In this document: in pieces, positions 1 to 7,418 of the stretch
Layout of the letters: every line of letters starts with the position of its first letter
How positions within the stretch are numbered: position 1 is the stretch's first letter
From: JBNJGT01 sp964473285
Lineage (GTDB): Archaea; Nanobdellota; Nanobdellia; Woesearchaeales; JACJVW01
Reading direction: 5' to 3'
DNA length: 11,035 bases
Assembly (NCBI GenBank): GCA_964473285.1
Contig: CAYYOI010000050.1
Location: 1-11,035, forward strand
Position numbers and translations under genes: made by a program
Notes under the pieces: model-generated
Told to the model about the DNA's origin: nothing
The model's input: the letters and a program-made list of their open reading frames with translations, nothing else
Database searches by the model: none

Positions 1-58
1 AGGCTTATAAGCTCATAATCCAAAGATTATTCGCTTGTTAAGTCAACAATGTCCGAAT

Positions 59-70
59 TAAGAAATAAAA
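59..70 (-). terminator. T-rich end of the membrane-protein transcript
   Basis: Immediately after the TAA of the ten-helix membrane protein the minus strand reads TTTTATTTCTTAATT. Archaeal transcripts commonly end at T-runs without a strong hairpin. The run is interrupted, so this is weak evidence. Confidence 0.35.
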
Positions 71-1195
71 TTAGCCAGTGCAGGTCACCCTGGCACTGTC
101 TATTGCACACTGGAACTGCTTGATGAGCAATTCGATGTAAAATACTACTGTTATTGCCATTGATGCCACCAGCACCCAGTACAGGATTGGACTTGCAAGC
201 ACTATCTTATGGGCAAAACTTCCCAGTACGACAAATGCCACCAATGGACAGATGAAACCCCACTGGGTCACGTAGAACTCTGAAAAGTGGTGCTTCTTGA
301 AATAGTCCACAAGCAGGCTGATACCAAAAGCCAGGTACCATATCTCAAAGGCAAATGCAAGGCCCATCACAAGATAGTTGAATGCGCCCATCTCAAAGCC
401 CAGATGATGCTCCATGAAGTGACTTAACCTGAATGCACTGATCGCAAACAGAGTAATGTTTGGTATAACAATCAGGAAGCTTGGCAGGAACTGTTTCTCA
501 GGAAGGCCTTCTTTCTTGAAGTGGCTCTTGAAGAGGACTAAGAGCTTTACTGCCAAGAGAAACACACCCATGAAACCTGAGATTAGTGAGAGGAACGCTG
601 CTGTTGTTGCAATTGTTGTATCCTGTGCCATCGCTGCAATCCCGGTTCCAACTACTGTAAGCATTCCCAGGGCAAAGGGATGAAGAAGCCAACCGAAATT
701 TATCTTGTCTATGTCAAAGCCTTTCTGGAAAGAGATTCTCAATAACTTGATTTCGGTCCACAAAAGTGCGATGAAGATTGCTGTCCAGAACAGGAATGCC
801 GGAAGCATCATTGCCTGGAAATTATCCTGCATGACTGGCAGGAAATAGCGTACAGGCCCAATCATCACATTCATTGTCATAATGATTGAGATGAATGGTG
901 CAAGAAGGGTTGCGTTTTTCAATGGGTCCTCCATCAATTTCTTATGGCCTCCTTGCCGCATCCAGCGAATCAGCTTTCCTAAAAGGTAGATTGTCAGGGC
1001 AATGTGCAATGCTGCAAAAACTATCATTATTGCTTCAAAACCAAAGTACAAAAAACCTGATTTCAACTGCCAGAGCTGGGAACGGGTTATGAGACCTGCT
1101 CCTTGCTCTATTGTGTACTGCATCAGGACAAATGGCATGATTGCCACACCGCCTGCTCCAAGCGACATCAAAAATAATAATGGATTAAATTTCAT
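71..1195 (-). CDS. Ten-helix membrane protein, TehA/SLAC1 (TDT)-like, putative anion/organic-acid channel or exporter
   Basis: A 374-residue, very hydrophobic protein. I count ten probable membrane segments, at roughly residues 5-28, 47-75, 94-117, 127-150, 167-189, 193-221, 238-258, 268-298, 308-330 and 336-360. Short charged loops separate them, and there is no cleavable signal peptide. Ten helices at about 350 residues is the architecture of the tellurite-resistance/dicarboxylate transporter (TDT, SLAC1) family, whose members pass anions or organic acids. Loop spacing and the late 'FYVTQWGF' segment before helix 9 fit that family loosely, but I see no decisive motif, so the family call is an inference. 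The ATG at 1195 is preceded by a strong ribosome-binding site (AGGAGGG, 1202-1208) and a TATA box at 1238-1247. It lies about 100 nt downstream of the dxs-flavodoxin unit but has its own promoter, so it is probably transcribed separately. It could instead be an unrelated polytopic protein of unknown function. Confidence 0.8.
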   Translation of the reverse strand: MKFNPLLFLMSLGAGGVAIMPFVLMQYTIEQGAGLITRSQLWQLKSGFLYFGFEAIMIVFAALHIALTIYLLGKLIRWMRQGGHKKLMEDPLKNATLLAPFISIIMTMNVMIGPVRYFLPVMQDNFQAMMLPAFLFWTAIFIALLWTEIKLLRISFQKGFDIDKINFGWLLHPFALGMLTVVGTGIAAMAQDTTIATTAAFLSLISGFMGVFLLAVKLLVLFKSHFKKEGLPEKQFLPSFLIVIPNITLFAISAFRLSHFMEHHLGFEMGAFNYLVMGLAFAFEIWYLAFGISLLVDYFKKHHFSEFYVTQWGFICPLVAFVVLGSFAHKIVLASPILYWVLVASMAITVVFYIELLIKQFQCAIDSARVTCTG

Positions 1196-1237
1196 AAGTA
1201 TCCCTCCTGTATTTTTAAGTATGGAGGAAAGGTTGTG

Positions 1238-1247
1238 AATTATAAAT
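1238..1247 (-). promoter_or_regulatory. TATA box of the membrane-protein gene
   Basis: The minus strand reads ATTTATAATT, centred about 48 nt upstream of the ATG at 1195. A start about 26 nt downstream, near 1217, would give a 5' leader of about 22 nt that includes the AGGAGGG ribosome-binding site. Confidence 0.6.
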
Positions 1248-1270
1248 GCACCTGTGAAGTGAAATCAGAA

Positions 1271-1298
1271 CAAAAAAAGTATCAGTAGTGCATATACT
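1271..1298 (-). terminator. Hairpin plus T-run ending the dxs-flavodoxin unit
   Basis: On the minus strand an AGTAT arm, overlapping the flavodoxin TAG stop (1294-1298), pairs with ATACT (1278-1282). Seven Ts follow directly (1272-1278). The stem is only 5 bp and AT-rich with an 11-nt loop, so the T-run is probably the main signal. Confidence 0.5.
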
Positions 1299-1764
1299 AA
1301 AGAAAATTCTCACTCTTTATGGCTTCAATAAATTCGTCAATTGAATAATTCCCTTTGTGAACATCTTTTGTCAGGAATGAAGCTTTTGCAATTGGTTCTC
1401 CTGCCAGGGCCTGCATATCTTTGAATGTCCGTCTTGCTCCGGATCCATTCATGGTGCAGAAAAAAGCGACTTTTCTCAATGTGTTTGGGGTTAGGAATGA
1501 ACGAATAGGACTAGACATAGTGAAAGCCCATACTGGTGTTCCTATGATAACCAGATCATATTTAGTAGGATCTGCTTTGATTGGATCAATCTTTGGGAGC
1601 TGCCTGAATGATGCTTCTTTTCCGCTCCGGATATAACCAATGGCTCCGTTTCTGTTTGTTGGTTCTGTAATCCTTGCAATGTCAGCTTTCAACTTCCCTG
1701 CAAGAGCCTCGGATACCTTTCTGGTGGTATCAGTACGGGAAAAATAGATTATCAGGGTTTTCAT
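1297..1764 (-). CDS. Flavodoxin-family protein (FMN-binding electron carrier or small oxidoreductase)
   Basis: A 155-residue single-domain flavodoxin fold. The first strand and phosphate-binding loop are visible as 'LIIYFSRTDTTRKV' (residues 4-17; loop residues 9-14). The second FMN loop is 'GTPVWAFTMSSPIRSFL' (75-91), with W79 probably stacking on the flavin, and a third loop is 'TMNGSGARRT' (104-113). Family members bind FMN and carry one or two electrons at low potential, or reduce small substrates; which applies here cannot be read from sequence. The usual T-G-N-T of the phosphate loop is T-D-T-T here, a small oddity. The start codon overlaps the stop of dxs as ATGA (1761-1764), so the two are co-transcribed and probably translationally coupled. 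In bacteria flavodoxin can feed electrons to the MEP-pathway iron-sulfur enzymes IspG and IspH, so a link to DXS is plausible but unproven. Confidence 0.85.
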   Translation of the reverse strand: MKTLIIYFSRTDTTRKVSEALAGKLKADIARITEPTNRNGAIGYIRSGKEASFRQLPKIDPIKADPTKYDLVIIGTPVWAFTMSSPIRSFLTPNTLRKVAFFCTMNGSGARRTFKDMQALAGEPIAKASFLTKDVHKGNYSIDEFIEAIKSENFL

Positions 1765-3491
1765 ATTGGTCTGGAGAGGTTATTAATATATAAATTTGCC
1801 TTTTCTGCTATCTCTTTTGCGGTAATTCCTGCAATAGATCGGAGTTCCTTGCAACTGCCATGTTCGATGAAAGAATCAGGAAGGGATATGGATCCGTGAC
1901 CCAGCTGTTCCTGGATTTCTGAATAAAGTCCTCCTTTGATTGAGTTCTCCTCTGCTATGATATGTGTGTCATGGGATTGTATCTCATTGATTATGTGATG
2001 ATCTATGGGTTTAAGGAACCGTGCATTTATGACAGTTGCTTCAATTCCCTGGCTTTCAAGGATATCAGCTGCTTTCAAGCATTCTTGTACCATACTGCCT
2101 ATGGCAATGAGCAGGAGGTCTTTTCCTTTCCTAAAGGTGGTTGATGTGCCTGTCTCTATTGTAGAAGACTCCCCTTTCATACCTGAACCGCGAGGATAAC
2201 GTATAGCAAAAGGGCCATCATGATCCAATGCAGTGTCAAGCAGAGCCGGCAATTCTGCAAGCGAACCTGGCGCTGAGATCACAAGGTTTGGAATGCAACG
2301 AAGATAAGAAAGATCAAATTGTCCATGATGGGTAGCGCCGTCTTCGCCTACCAGGCCTGCCCGGTCAATCGCAAAGGTTACAGGCAGATTCTGAAGACAT
2401 ACGTCATGGATGACTTGGTCATAAGCGCGCTGTAGAAAGGTCGAATAAATAGCCACAATCGGCTTGTAACCTTGCTTTGCAAGCCCTGCTGCAAAGGTCA
2501 CAGCATGCTGCTCTGCAATGCCCACATCAAAAAAACGGGCAGGAAACCTGCATGCAAATTCGTTAAGACCTGTGCCATCAGGCATTGCAGCTGTGACTGC
2601 AACAATACGTGAATCCTTTTCTGCAAGCTTGCATATGTGATTCGAAAAGACACTTGTGTATGTCTGTTTGGATGTCTTGCCATTAAGAGGGGGAAGGCCA
2701 TGGTACTTTGTGGCATTCTCTTCTGCCGCAGGATAGCCTTTCCCTTTTTTAGTCATCACATGGATGAGCTTTGGGCCTTTCATCACTTTTGCTTTCCTGA
2801 AGGTTGAGATGAGCTCATCAGTATCATGGCCATCGATGGGGCCAAGGTAATTCAACCCTAGTTTCTCAAATACAAATACAGGGGTTGTGAGGAGCTTGAG
2901 TTTTGTCTTGAGGTCTTTTAGTTCAGACAGATCATAATTCTCGAGAAGATGGTTGATTGTCTTTTTGACTTCATCATAATGCCTGGTCTTGCTTATGCGG
3001 TTGCTGTATTTTGCAAGTGCGCCTGTGTTCAATGCGATGGACATCTTATTATCATTGAGAATTATTATCATGTCCTTTTGGAGATACCCTGCATGGTTGA
3101 GGCCTTCAAAAGCCATCCCTCCTGTGAGGGCACCATCTCCGATTACTGCTATTACATCATAAGACTCACCTGAAAGATCACGTGCGCAGGCCATGCCAAG
3201 GGCAGCAGAGACTGATGTAGAACTATGGCCTGTGCCGAAGGCATCATGCTCGCTTTCCCTTATATTTGGGAAGGGTGATGTCCCTCCAACCTGCCTGAGT
3301 GTCTCAAGACTGCGTCCAGTAAGGATCTTGTGAGCATAGGATTGATGGCCAACATCCCATATTATCTTGTCCTCAGGGGTCTTAAATGCAGTATGTAAAG
3401 CGATTGCTAGCTCAATTGTTCCAAGATTGGATGCTAGGTGGCCTCCGTTCTTTTGTACAGAATCAATAATTTGTTGACGAATATTATCCAT
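1761..3491 (-). CDS. dxs: 1-deoxy-D-xylulose-5-phosphate synthase
   Basis: Thiamine-diphosphate enzyme that joins pyruvate and glyceraldehyde 3-phosphate into DXP, the entry compound for MEP isoprenoid synthesis and a precursor of thiamine and PLP. Numbered from the ATG at 3491 (576 aa), the key elements are present: H18 in 'GGHLASNLG', H49 in 'WDVGHQ', the ThDP motif GDGA (118-121) ending at N146-N148, 'GPIDGHD' (217-223), H264, the catalytic glutamate E327 in 'IAEQHAVTFAAGLA', and 'DRAGLVGEDGATHHG' (376-390). 'IAEQHAVT' and 'DRAG' separate DXS from transketolase. The N-terminus is about 30 residues shorter than in E. coli DXS, and an in-frame TGA at 3501-3503 rules out a longer upstream start. 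A TTG at 3494 could add one residue, but the ATG sits 24 nt from a TATA box and has no ribosome-binding site, which suits a leaderless mRNA. DXS is rare in archaea, which normally use mevalonate. Confidence 0.95.
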   Translation of the reverse strand: MDNIRQQIIDSVQKNGGHLASNLGTIELAIALHTAFKTPEDKIIWDVGHQSYAHKILTGRSLETLRQVGGTSPFPNIRESEHDAFGTGHSSTSVSAALGMACARDLSGESYDVIAVIGDGALTGGMAFEGLNHAGYLQKDMIIILNDNKMSIALNTGALAKYSNRISKTRHYDEVKKTINHLLENYDLSELKDLKTKLKLLTTPVFVFEKLGLNYLGPIDGHDTDELISTFRKAKVMKGPKLIHVMTKKGKGYPAAEENATKYHGLPPLNGKTSKQTYTSVFSNHICKLAEKDSRIVAVTAAMPDGTGLNEFACRFPARFFDVGIAEQHAVTFAAGLAKQGYKPIVAIYSTFLQRAYDQVIHDVCLQNLPVTFAIDRAGLVGEDGATHHGQFDLSYLRCIPNLVISAPGSLAELPALLDTALDHDGPFAIRYPRGSGMKGESSTIETGTSTTFRKGKDLLLIAIGSMVQECLKAADILESQGIEATVINARFLKPIDHHIINEIQSHDTHIIAEENSIKGGLYSEIQEQLGHGSISLPDSFIEHGSCKELRSIAGITAKEIAEKANLYINNLSRPI

Positions 3492-3510
3492 CAATAGAAT
3501 TCAAAAGTTG

Positions 3511-3520
3511 TAATATATAA
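3511..3520 (-). promoter_or_regulatory. TATA box of dxs (leaderless promoter)
   Basis: The minus strand reads TTATATATTA between the rps10 stop (3527) and dxs. Its centre is 24 nt upstream of the dxs ATG at 3491, so transcription should start at or within a few bases of the start codon. No Shine-Dalgarno sequence is present. Confidence 0.7.
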
Positions 3521-3526
3521 GGGTTA

Positions 3527-3835
3527 TTATTCCATCATCTCTATCTCGATGTTAAGCCCTTCTGGGATAGGTACACGCATGACAAGACGCAATGCCCTTT
3601 CATCAATTCCAAGATCAATGAGCCTTTTATGCACACGCATCTCGAATCGTTCCCAGGAGGCTTTTCCATCTCCACAGGGACTCTTCCGGGTGGTTACTCT
3701 CATCTTCTTTGTTGGAAGCGGGATCGGTCCTCGCATCTCTACTCCTGTCTTCTCTGAGATATCCTTAATATATGAACATATCTCATTTACCTTGTTAATC
3801 TCAGTGCTTGCTATCTTAATTCTTGCTTTTTGCAT
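3527..3835 (-). CDS. rps10: Small ribosomal subunit protein uS10 (S10, archaeal)
   Basis: A 102-residue S10 protein of the 30S head. It shows the archaeal signature near the N-terminus ('MQKARIKIAS'), the long-loop motif 'GPIPLPTKKMRVTTRKSP' (36-53) that reaches into the 30S core, and 'RVHKRLIDL' (67-75). Length and motifs are normal. I chose the ATG at 3835 because archaeal S10 proteins typically start at 'MQKAR'; an upstream in-frame GTG at 3844 would add three residues. It follows tuf by 64 nt, the usual tuf-rps10 order of the archaeal str-type operon. Here, however, the spacer holds a long T-run and a 10-bp inverted repeat, so expression may be uncoupled from tuf. No strong Shine-Dalgarno sequence precedes the start. 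dxs begins 35 nt downstream from its own promoter. Confidence 0.96.
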   Translation of the reverse strand: MQKARIKIASTEINKVNEICSYIKDISEKTGVEMRGPIPLPTKKMRVTTRKSPCGDGKASWERFEMRVHKRLIDLGIDERALRLVMRVPIPEGLNIEIEMME

Positions 3836-3858
3836 GGTAACCACTTATATATTTTTCA

Positions 3859-3881
3859 CATGATGAACCAAGTTCACCATG
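3859..3881 (-). repeat. 10-bp inverted repeat/RNA hairpin between tuf and rps10
   Basis: Arms at 3859-3868 and 3872-3881 enclose a 3-nt loop. In minus-strand RNA the arms are CAUGGUGAAC and GUUCAUCAUG, fully paired with a single G·U. The repeat lies 22-24 nt upstream of the rps10 ATG, just after the tuf T-run. It may be an operator, a processing site or an attenuator; the sequence does not decide between them. Confidence 0.6.
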
Positions 3882-3899
3882 AAATTAAATAAAAAAAAT
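3882..3899 (-). terminator. T-run terminator after tuf
   Basis: Directly after the tuf TAA the minus strand reads ATTTTTTTTATTTAATTT, with eight consecutive Ts at 3891-3898. T-runs of this kind end archaeal transcripts. The distal part, TTTATTTAATTT, could also serve as a weak TATA element for rps10. Confidence 0.55.
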
Positions 3900-5189
3900 T
3901 TATTCTTTTTTCACCAAGTCAATGCACATTCCTGCAGCAACAGTTGAACCGGAATCCCGGATTGCGAACCGTGACATCTGCGGGATGTCTTTTTGCTTCT
4001 CGATGACTAGTGGCTGAACTGGTTTCAGTTTCACAATTGCAGCATCCCCATTCTTGATGAAGTCAGGATTCTCTTCGAGTACTTCACCGGTAGCAGGGTT
4101 CAGCTTTTTCTCAATTGCGATAACCTGGCATGCTACCTGAGCAGTGTGGATGTGGAACACAGGTGTGTATCCTACTGTAATCACACTTGGGTGGTTTAGC
4201 ACGACAAGTTGAGCTGTGAACTCAGTTGCAACTGTTGGAACATTGTTGGTATGACCGAGAACGTCTCCACGCTGGAGGTCTTTCTTACCGAAGCCCCGGA
4301 CGCTGAATCCTACGTTGTCACCTGGATTAGCTTCCTTGTACTGTTCGTGGTGCATCTCGATAGTCTTGACTTCTCCTGTCACTCCCTTACCTTCACGACC
4401 AGGAACTGCGACAACCTTGTCACCAACTTTCATGACACCTGTCTCAACACGACCAACTGGGACTACACCGATACCTGTGATGTTATAAACATCCTGGATA
4501 GGTAGCCTGAGTGGCAGATCAACTGGTGTCTCTGGTGGTGTAATCTGATCCATAGCTTCAAGAAGTGTTGGACCTTTATACCAAGACATGTTCTCTGATT
4601 TGTTTACAATGTTATCTCCTTTGAGGGATGCAACAGGGATGAATGGAATCTCATCTGCCTTGTATCCAACGCTTTTAAGGAGAGTTGTAACTTCCTCTTT
4701 GACCTTATTGAACTTTTCTTCACTATATTCAACACCGCTGATGTCCATCTTGTTGACAGCAACCATCAGTTGGCCTACTCCTAGGGTTCGTGCAAGGAAT
4801 GTGTGTTCCCGGGTCTGGGAGTTTACACCGTCGTTTGCTGCAACAACAAGAACACCTACATCTGCCTGTGATGCTCCGGTAATCATGTTCTTCACGAAGT
4901 CACGGTGACCTGGTGCGTCGATGATTGTCCAATAGTACTTATCACTGTTGAACTCCTTGTGTGCAAGATCGATTGTAACTCCTCGCTCTTGCTCCTCTTT
5001 CAGCTTATCCATAGTAAATGCGAATTCGAATCCACCTTTACCTAGCTCTTCAGCCTTTTGCTTGAGCTTTCGCATTGTCTGCTCGTCGATCGATTTTGAA
5101 TCGAATAGTAACCTGCCAACGGTTGTTGATTTACCATGATCTACGTGGCCAATAAATACGATGTTTACGTGCTTTTTGTCTTTAGCCAT
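3900..5189 (-). CDS. tuf: Translation elongation factor 1-alpha (EF-1A)
   Basis: The GTPase that delivers aminoacyl-tRNA to the ribosomal A site. The 429-residue protein is full length. Its GTP-binding motifs are GHVDHGKS (14-21), the switch II motif DAPGH (91-95), NKMD (146-149) and a G5-like ASLK (187-190). It carries the archaeal/eukaryotic insertion after the P-loop ('KSIDEQTMRKLKQKAEELGK') and the 'QERGVTIDLA' stretch around T72, and domains II and III follow without a break ('PLRLPIQDVYNITGIG' near 227-242). The ATG at 5189 is preceded by a strong ribosome-binding site (AGGAGGGTGA, 5193-5202) and a TATA box at 5231-5238, so tuf has its own promoter even though it lies only 58 nt after fusA. 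I see no damaged motif. Confidence 0.98.
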   Translation of the reverse strand: MAKDKKHVNIVFIGHVDHGKSTTVGRLLFDSKSIDEQTMRKLKQKAEELGKGGFEFAFTMDKLKEEQERGVTIDLAHKEFNSDKYYWTIIDAPGHRDFVKNMITGASQADVGVLVVAANDGVNSQTREHTFLARTLGVGQLMVAVNKMDISGVEYSEEKFNKVKEEVTTLLKSVGYKADEIPFIPVASLKGDNIVNKSENMSWYKGPTLLEAMDQITPPETPVDLPLRLPIQDVYNITGIGVVPVGRVETGVMKVGDKVVAVPGREGKGVTGEVKTIEMHHEQYKEANPGDNVGFSVRGFGKKDLQRGDVLGHTNNVPTVATEFTAQLVVLNHPSVITVGYTPVFHIHTAQVACQVIAIEKKLNPATGEVLEENPDFIKNGDAAIVKLKPVQPLVIEKQKDIPQMSRFAIRDSGSTVAAGMCIDLVKKE

Positions 5190-5230
5190 TATTCACCCTC
5201 CTTGGTTTTTATTTGAGGAAATTAGGTCTC

Positions 5231-5238
5231 TTTATAAA
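5231..5238 (-). promoter_or_regulatory. TATA box of tuf
   Basis: The element TTTATAAA is centred about 46 nt upstream of the tuf ATG. The predicted start near 5209 leaves a leader of about 20 nt that contains the AGGAGGGTGA ribosome-binding site. It lies in the 58-nt fusA-tuf spacer, where I see no terminator, so read-through from fusA is also possible. Confidence 0.6.
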
Positions 5239-5247
5239 TGTATCGGA

Positions 5248-7416
5248 TTATTCCCCCATCATTGCTTTTGTTAGACCTTTTCGTTGTCGGATCTGCTCTA
5301 GTGTTTTCTGCTGTAGTTCATCTGGTAGTCGCTCGAATACCTGGTCTATCAAAGATGACTGTCCGCGTCCGCCGGTTGCGCTCCTTAAATCTGAGCTCCA
5401 GCCAAACATCTCTGCAACTGGCATCTTTGCTTTTGCGATGACCATGATTCCTTCCTGATTCATCTCAAGAAGCTGTCCTCTCTTATTGGACACCAGCTTT
5501 GATATCTCACCCATGTATTCCTGAGGTGCTTCGATATGCAATACCTGGAGTGGTTCATAGAGTACAGGTTTTGCAGTCCTTATTGTCTCCCTGATACCCT
5601 CTCTTATAGCAGGGTATACCTGTGCCGGGCCTCGGTGGATTGCATCCTCGTGAAGCTTCATATCCATGAGCTTGACCTTGACACCAAAGCATGGATCATT
5701 ACCAAGTGGACCTGCATTCATGACATTCTCGAACATGTCGTTTATGAGCTCGATTACCTCATGCATGTGTACCTGACCCCTGGTCTGGTCTATGAGAAGA
5801 TTGCCATTGAAGATGTTTTTCACCTTGCTTGCAACCTTAGTGTCATAACCTGCATTCACAAGCTGCTGGATCAGGTCGTCTTCCTTTTTCTTGACCCTTC
5901 CTTCAGGAAGCTCTTTACGCTGGACAAGTTTCATTATTTCAGGCTCAAGAGGTTCAGCAACAAAATAGAACTTGTTGTGCTTGTTTGGGGTCTTCCCTTC
6001 TGCCTGATCACCTTCTTTTGTTACAGTCTCCCTGTAAACAACAATAGGTGGGCTGGTCTTTACCTCAACATTCTTTTCAGACTTGATCCTGTTCTCAATG
6101 ATCTCCAGATGCAGTTCACCCATACCGTGAAGCAGGTGCTCACCGGTTTCCTCATTGATCTCGATCACAATCGTTGGGTCCTCTTTTGCCACCTGCCGTA
6201 GGACTTCTACCAATTTGGGAAGATCAGAAGGCCGGTTCGCTTCAATTGCTTTGGTTATGACAGGGTCAAAGATGTGTGTTATCTCTTCGAATGGAGTCAT
6301 ATCATCTGCAGTTGTTATCGTCTCTCCTACCTTGGTCTTCAGACCTGCAATTGCAATTATATTTCCTGCAGGAACATTATCAACAATCTCCCTTTTTGCA
6401 CCATTGGTAGTAAATACCTGCTGGATACGTCCTTTGGTTTTCTCGTTTACCAGGTTGACAGTTGTACCTTTTACCATGGTTCCTGAGAAAAGACGGCCGA
6501 AGGCAATTTCACCTGCCTGAGGGTCGATTACAATCTTTACCACGATAAAGAACAAAGGTCCTTTTGAGTCGCATTTCACAAGTGATTTCCCTTCAACAGA
6601 TTCAGAGTCTCCCCGCCAGATCTTCTGGATCCGGTACTCCTGTCCTTTAACTGGGTTCGGAAGATGCTCGATAACCATGTTGAGGGTAACTTCGTGAAGT
6701 GGTGCTTTCTTTGCCAAAGGCTTGTGGTCACCACTCTCGTATGCATCGATTATATCCTTGAAGCTTATTTCATTCTCCTTCATGTAAGGAACACTCATTG
6801 CCCAGTTGTGAAATGCGGAACCGAATGCAACAGAACCGTCTGCAACATTGACCTGCCATCTCTCACCATAGTCTGGAGAGATCTCACGAATCAGTTTGTT
6901 AACGTCTTTGATGATGCTTACAAATTTCTCCTGCATCTGTTCAGGGGTGAGTTGAAGCTCCTTTATGAGCCGGTCAACTTTGTTAATGAACAATACTGGC
7001 TTGACACGCTCCTTTAAAGCCTGGCGAAGAACAGTCTCTGTTTGTGGCATTATTCCTTCGCTTGCACAGCAGAGGACAATAGCACCATCAACAGCACGCA
7101 TTGCCCGGGTAACGTCTCCTCCGAAGTCAACGTGTCCTGGTGTATCAATAAGGTTTACCAGATAATCCTTATCCTTATAGGTATGGACCATGTTGACGCT
7201 TGCAGAATCGATTGTGATGCCTCTTTCCTGCTCGTCTGAATGGAAGTCAAGCTGGCATGCTTTTCCAGCAAGATCCTCAGACATCATACCTGCACCAGCA
7301 AGTAGATTGTCGGAAAAAGTGGTCTTACCGTGGTCAATATGAGCACAGATAGCAATATTTCGGATATATTCCTGCTTATCCATGGTTTTCTTGATCCTGT
7401 CAATCATCTTTGCCAT
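5248..7416 (-). CDS. fusA: Translation elongation factor 2 (EF-2)
   Basis: The translocase GTPase of archaeal ribosomes, 722 residues. G-domain motifs are AHIDHGKT (25-32), 'DEQERGITID' (61-70), DTPGH (91-95) and NKVD (145-148). Domains II to V follow, including 'HGMGELHLEI' in domain III. The domain IV tip reads 'HEDAIHRGPAQVYPAIR', in which H594 is the position modified to diphthamide. The tail ends 'RQRKGLTKAMMGE', as in archaeal EF-2s. Near the C-terminus the motif is 'SSDLRSATGGRG', closer to eukaryotic 'LRSxTGG' than to the 'RGATQGR' I expect in euryarchaeal factors. The ATG at 7416 is 2 nt after the ndk stop, and its ribosome-binding site (GAGGAGGAG) is the last three codons of ndk, so translation is coupled to ndk. 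EF-2 next to ndk is unusual, since infB normally occupies that place. Confidence 0.98.
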   Translation of the reverse strand: MAKMIDRIKKTMDKQEYIRNIAICAHIDHGKTTFSDNLLAGAGMMSEDLAGKACQLDFHSDEQERGITIDSASVNMVHTYKDKDYLVNLIDTPGHVDFGGDVTRAMRAVDGAIVLCCASEGIMPQTETVLRQALKERVKPVLFINKVDRLIKELQLTPEQMQEKFVSIIKDVNKLIREISPDYGERWQVNVADGSVAFGSAFHNWAMSVPYMKENEISFKDIIDAYESGDHKPLAKKAPLHEVTLNMVIEHLPNPVKGQEYRIQKIWRGDSESVEGKSLVKCDSKGPLFFIVVKIVIDPQAGEIAFGRLFSGTMVKGTTVNLVNEKTKGRIQQVFTTNGAKREIVDNVPAGNIIAIAGLKTKVGETITTADDMTPFEEITHIFDPVITKAIEANRPSDLPKLVEVLRQVAKEDPTIVIEINEETGEHLLHGMGELHLEIIENRIKSEKNVEVKTSPPIVVYRETVTKEGDQAEGKTPNKHNKFYFVAEPLEPEIMKLVQRKELPEGRVKKKEDDLIQQLVNAGYDTKVASKVKNIFNGNLLIDQTRGQVHMHEVIELINDMFENVMNAGPLGNDPCFGVKVKLMDMKLHEDAIHRGPAQVYPAIREGIRETIRTAKPVLYEPLQVLHIEAPQEYMGEISKLVSNKRGQLLEMNQEGIMVIAKAKMPVAEMFGWSSDLRSATGGRGQSSLIDQVFERLPDELQQKTLEQIRQRKGLTKAMMGE

Positions 7417-7418
7417 TC

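Noticed and set aside
15..30. Perfect 6-bp hairpin ATAATC-CAAA-GATTAT at the left edge
   Set aside because: Short and AT-rich, with no T-run beside it and no gene context visible to the left. A tRNA reading was tried because of CTCATAA, but no flanking anticodon stem pairs.
3845..3852. TATA-like ATATATAA just before rps10
   Set aside because: Its centre is only about 14 nt from the rps10 ATG, so the predicted transcript start would fall inside the coding region. It is more likely AT-rich spacer.
3549..3863. A 104-codon plus-strand frame opposite rps10
   Set aside because: It mirrors the S10 gene almost end to end and has no ribosome-binding site; S10 is certain.
4209..4908. Plus-strand open frames opposite tuf
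   Set aside because: They are shadows of the conserved EF-1A coding sequence with no recognisable protein features.
5536..6201. A 221-codon open frame on the plus strand inside fusA
   Set aside because: It lies fully opposite the well-conserved EF-2 gene, its translation is rich in Cys, Leu, His and Tyr as antisense frames are, and it lacks a promoter or ribosome-binding site.
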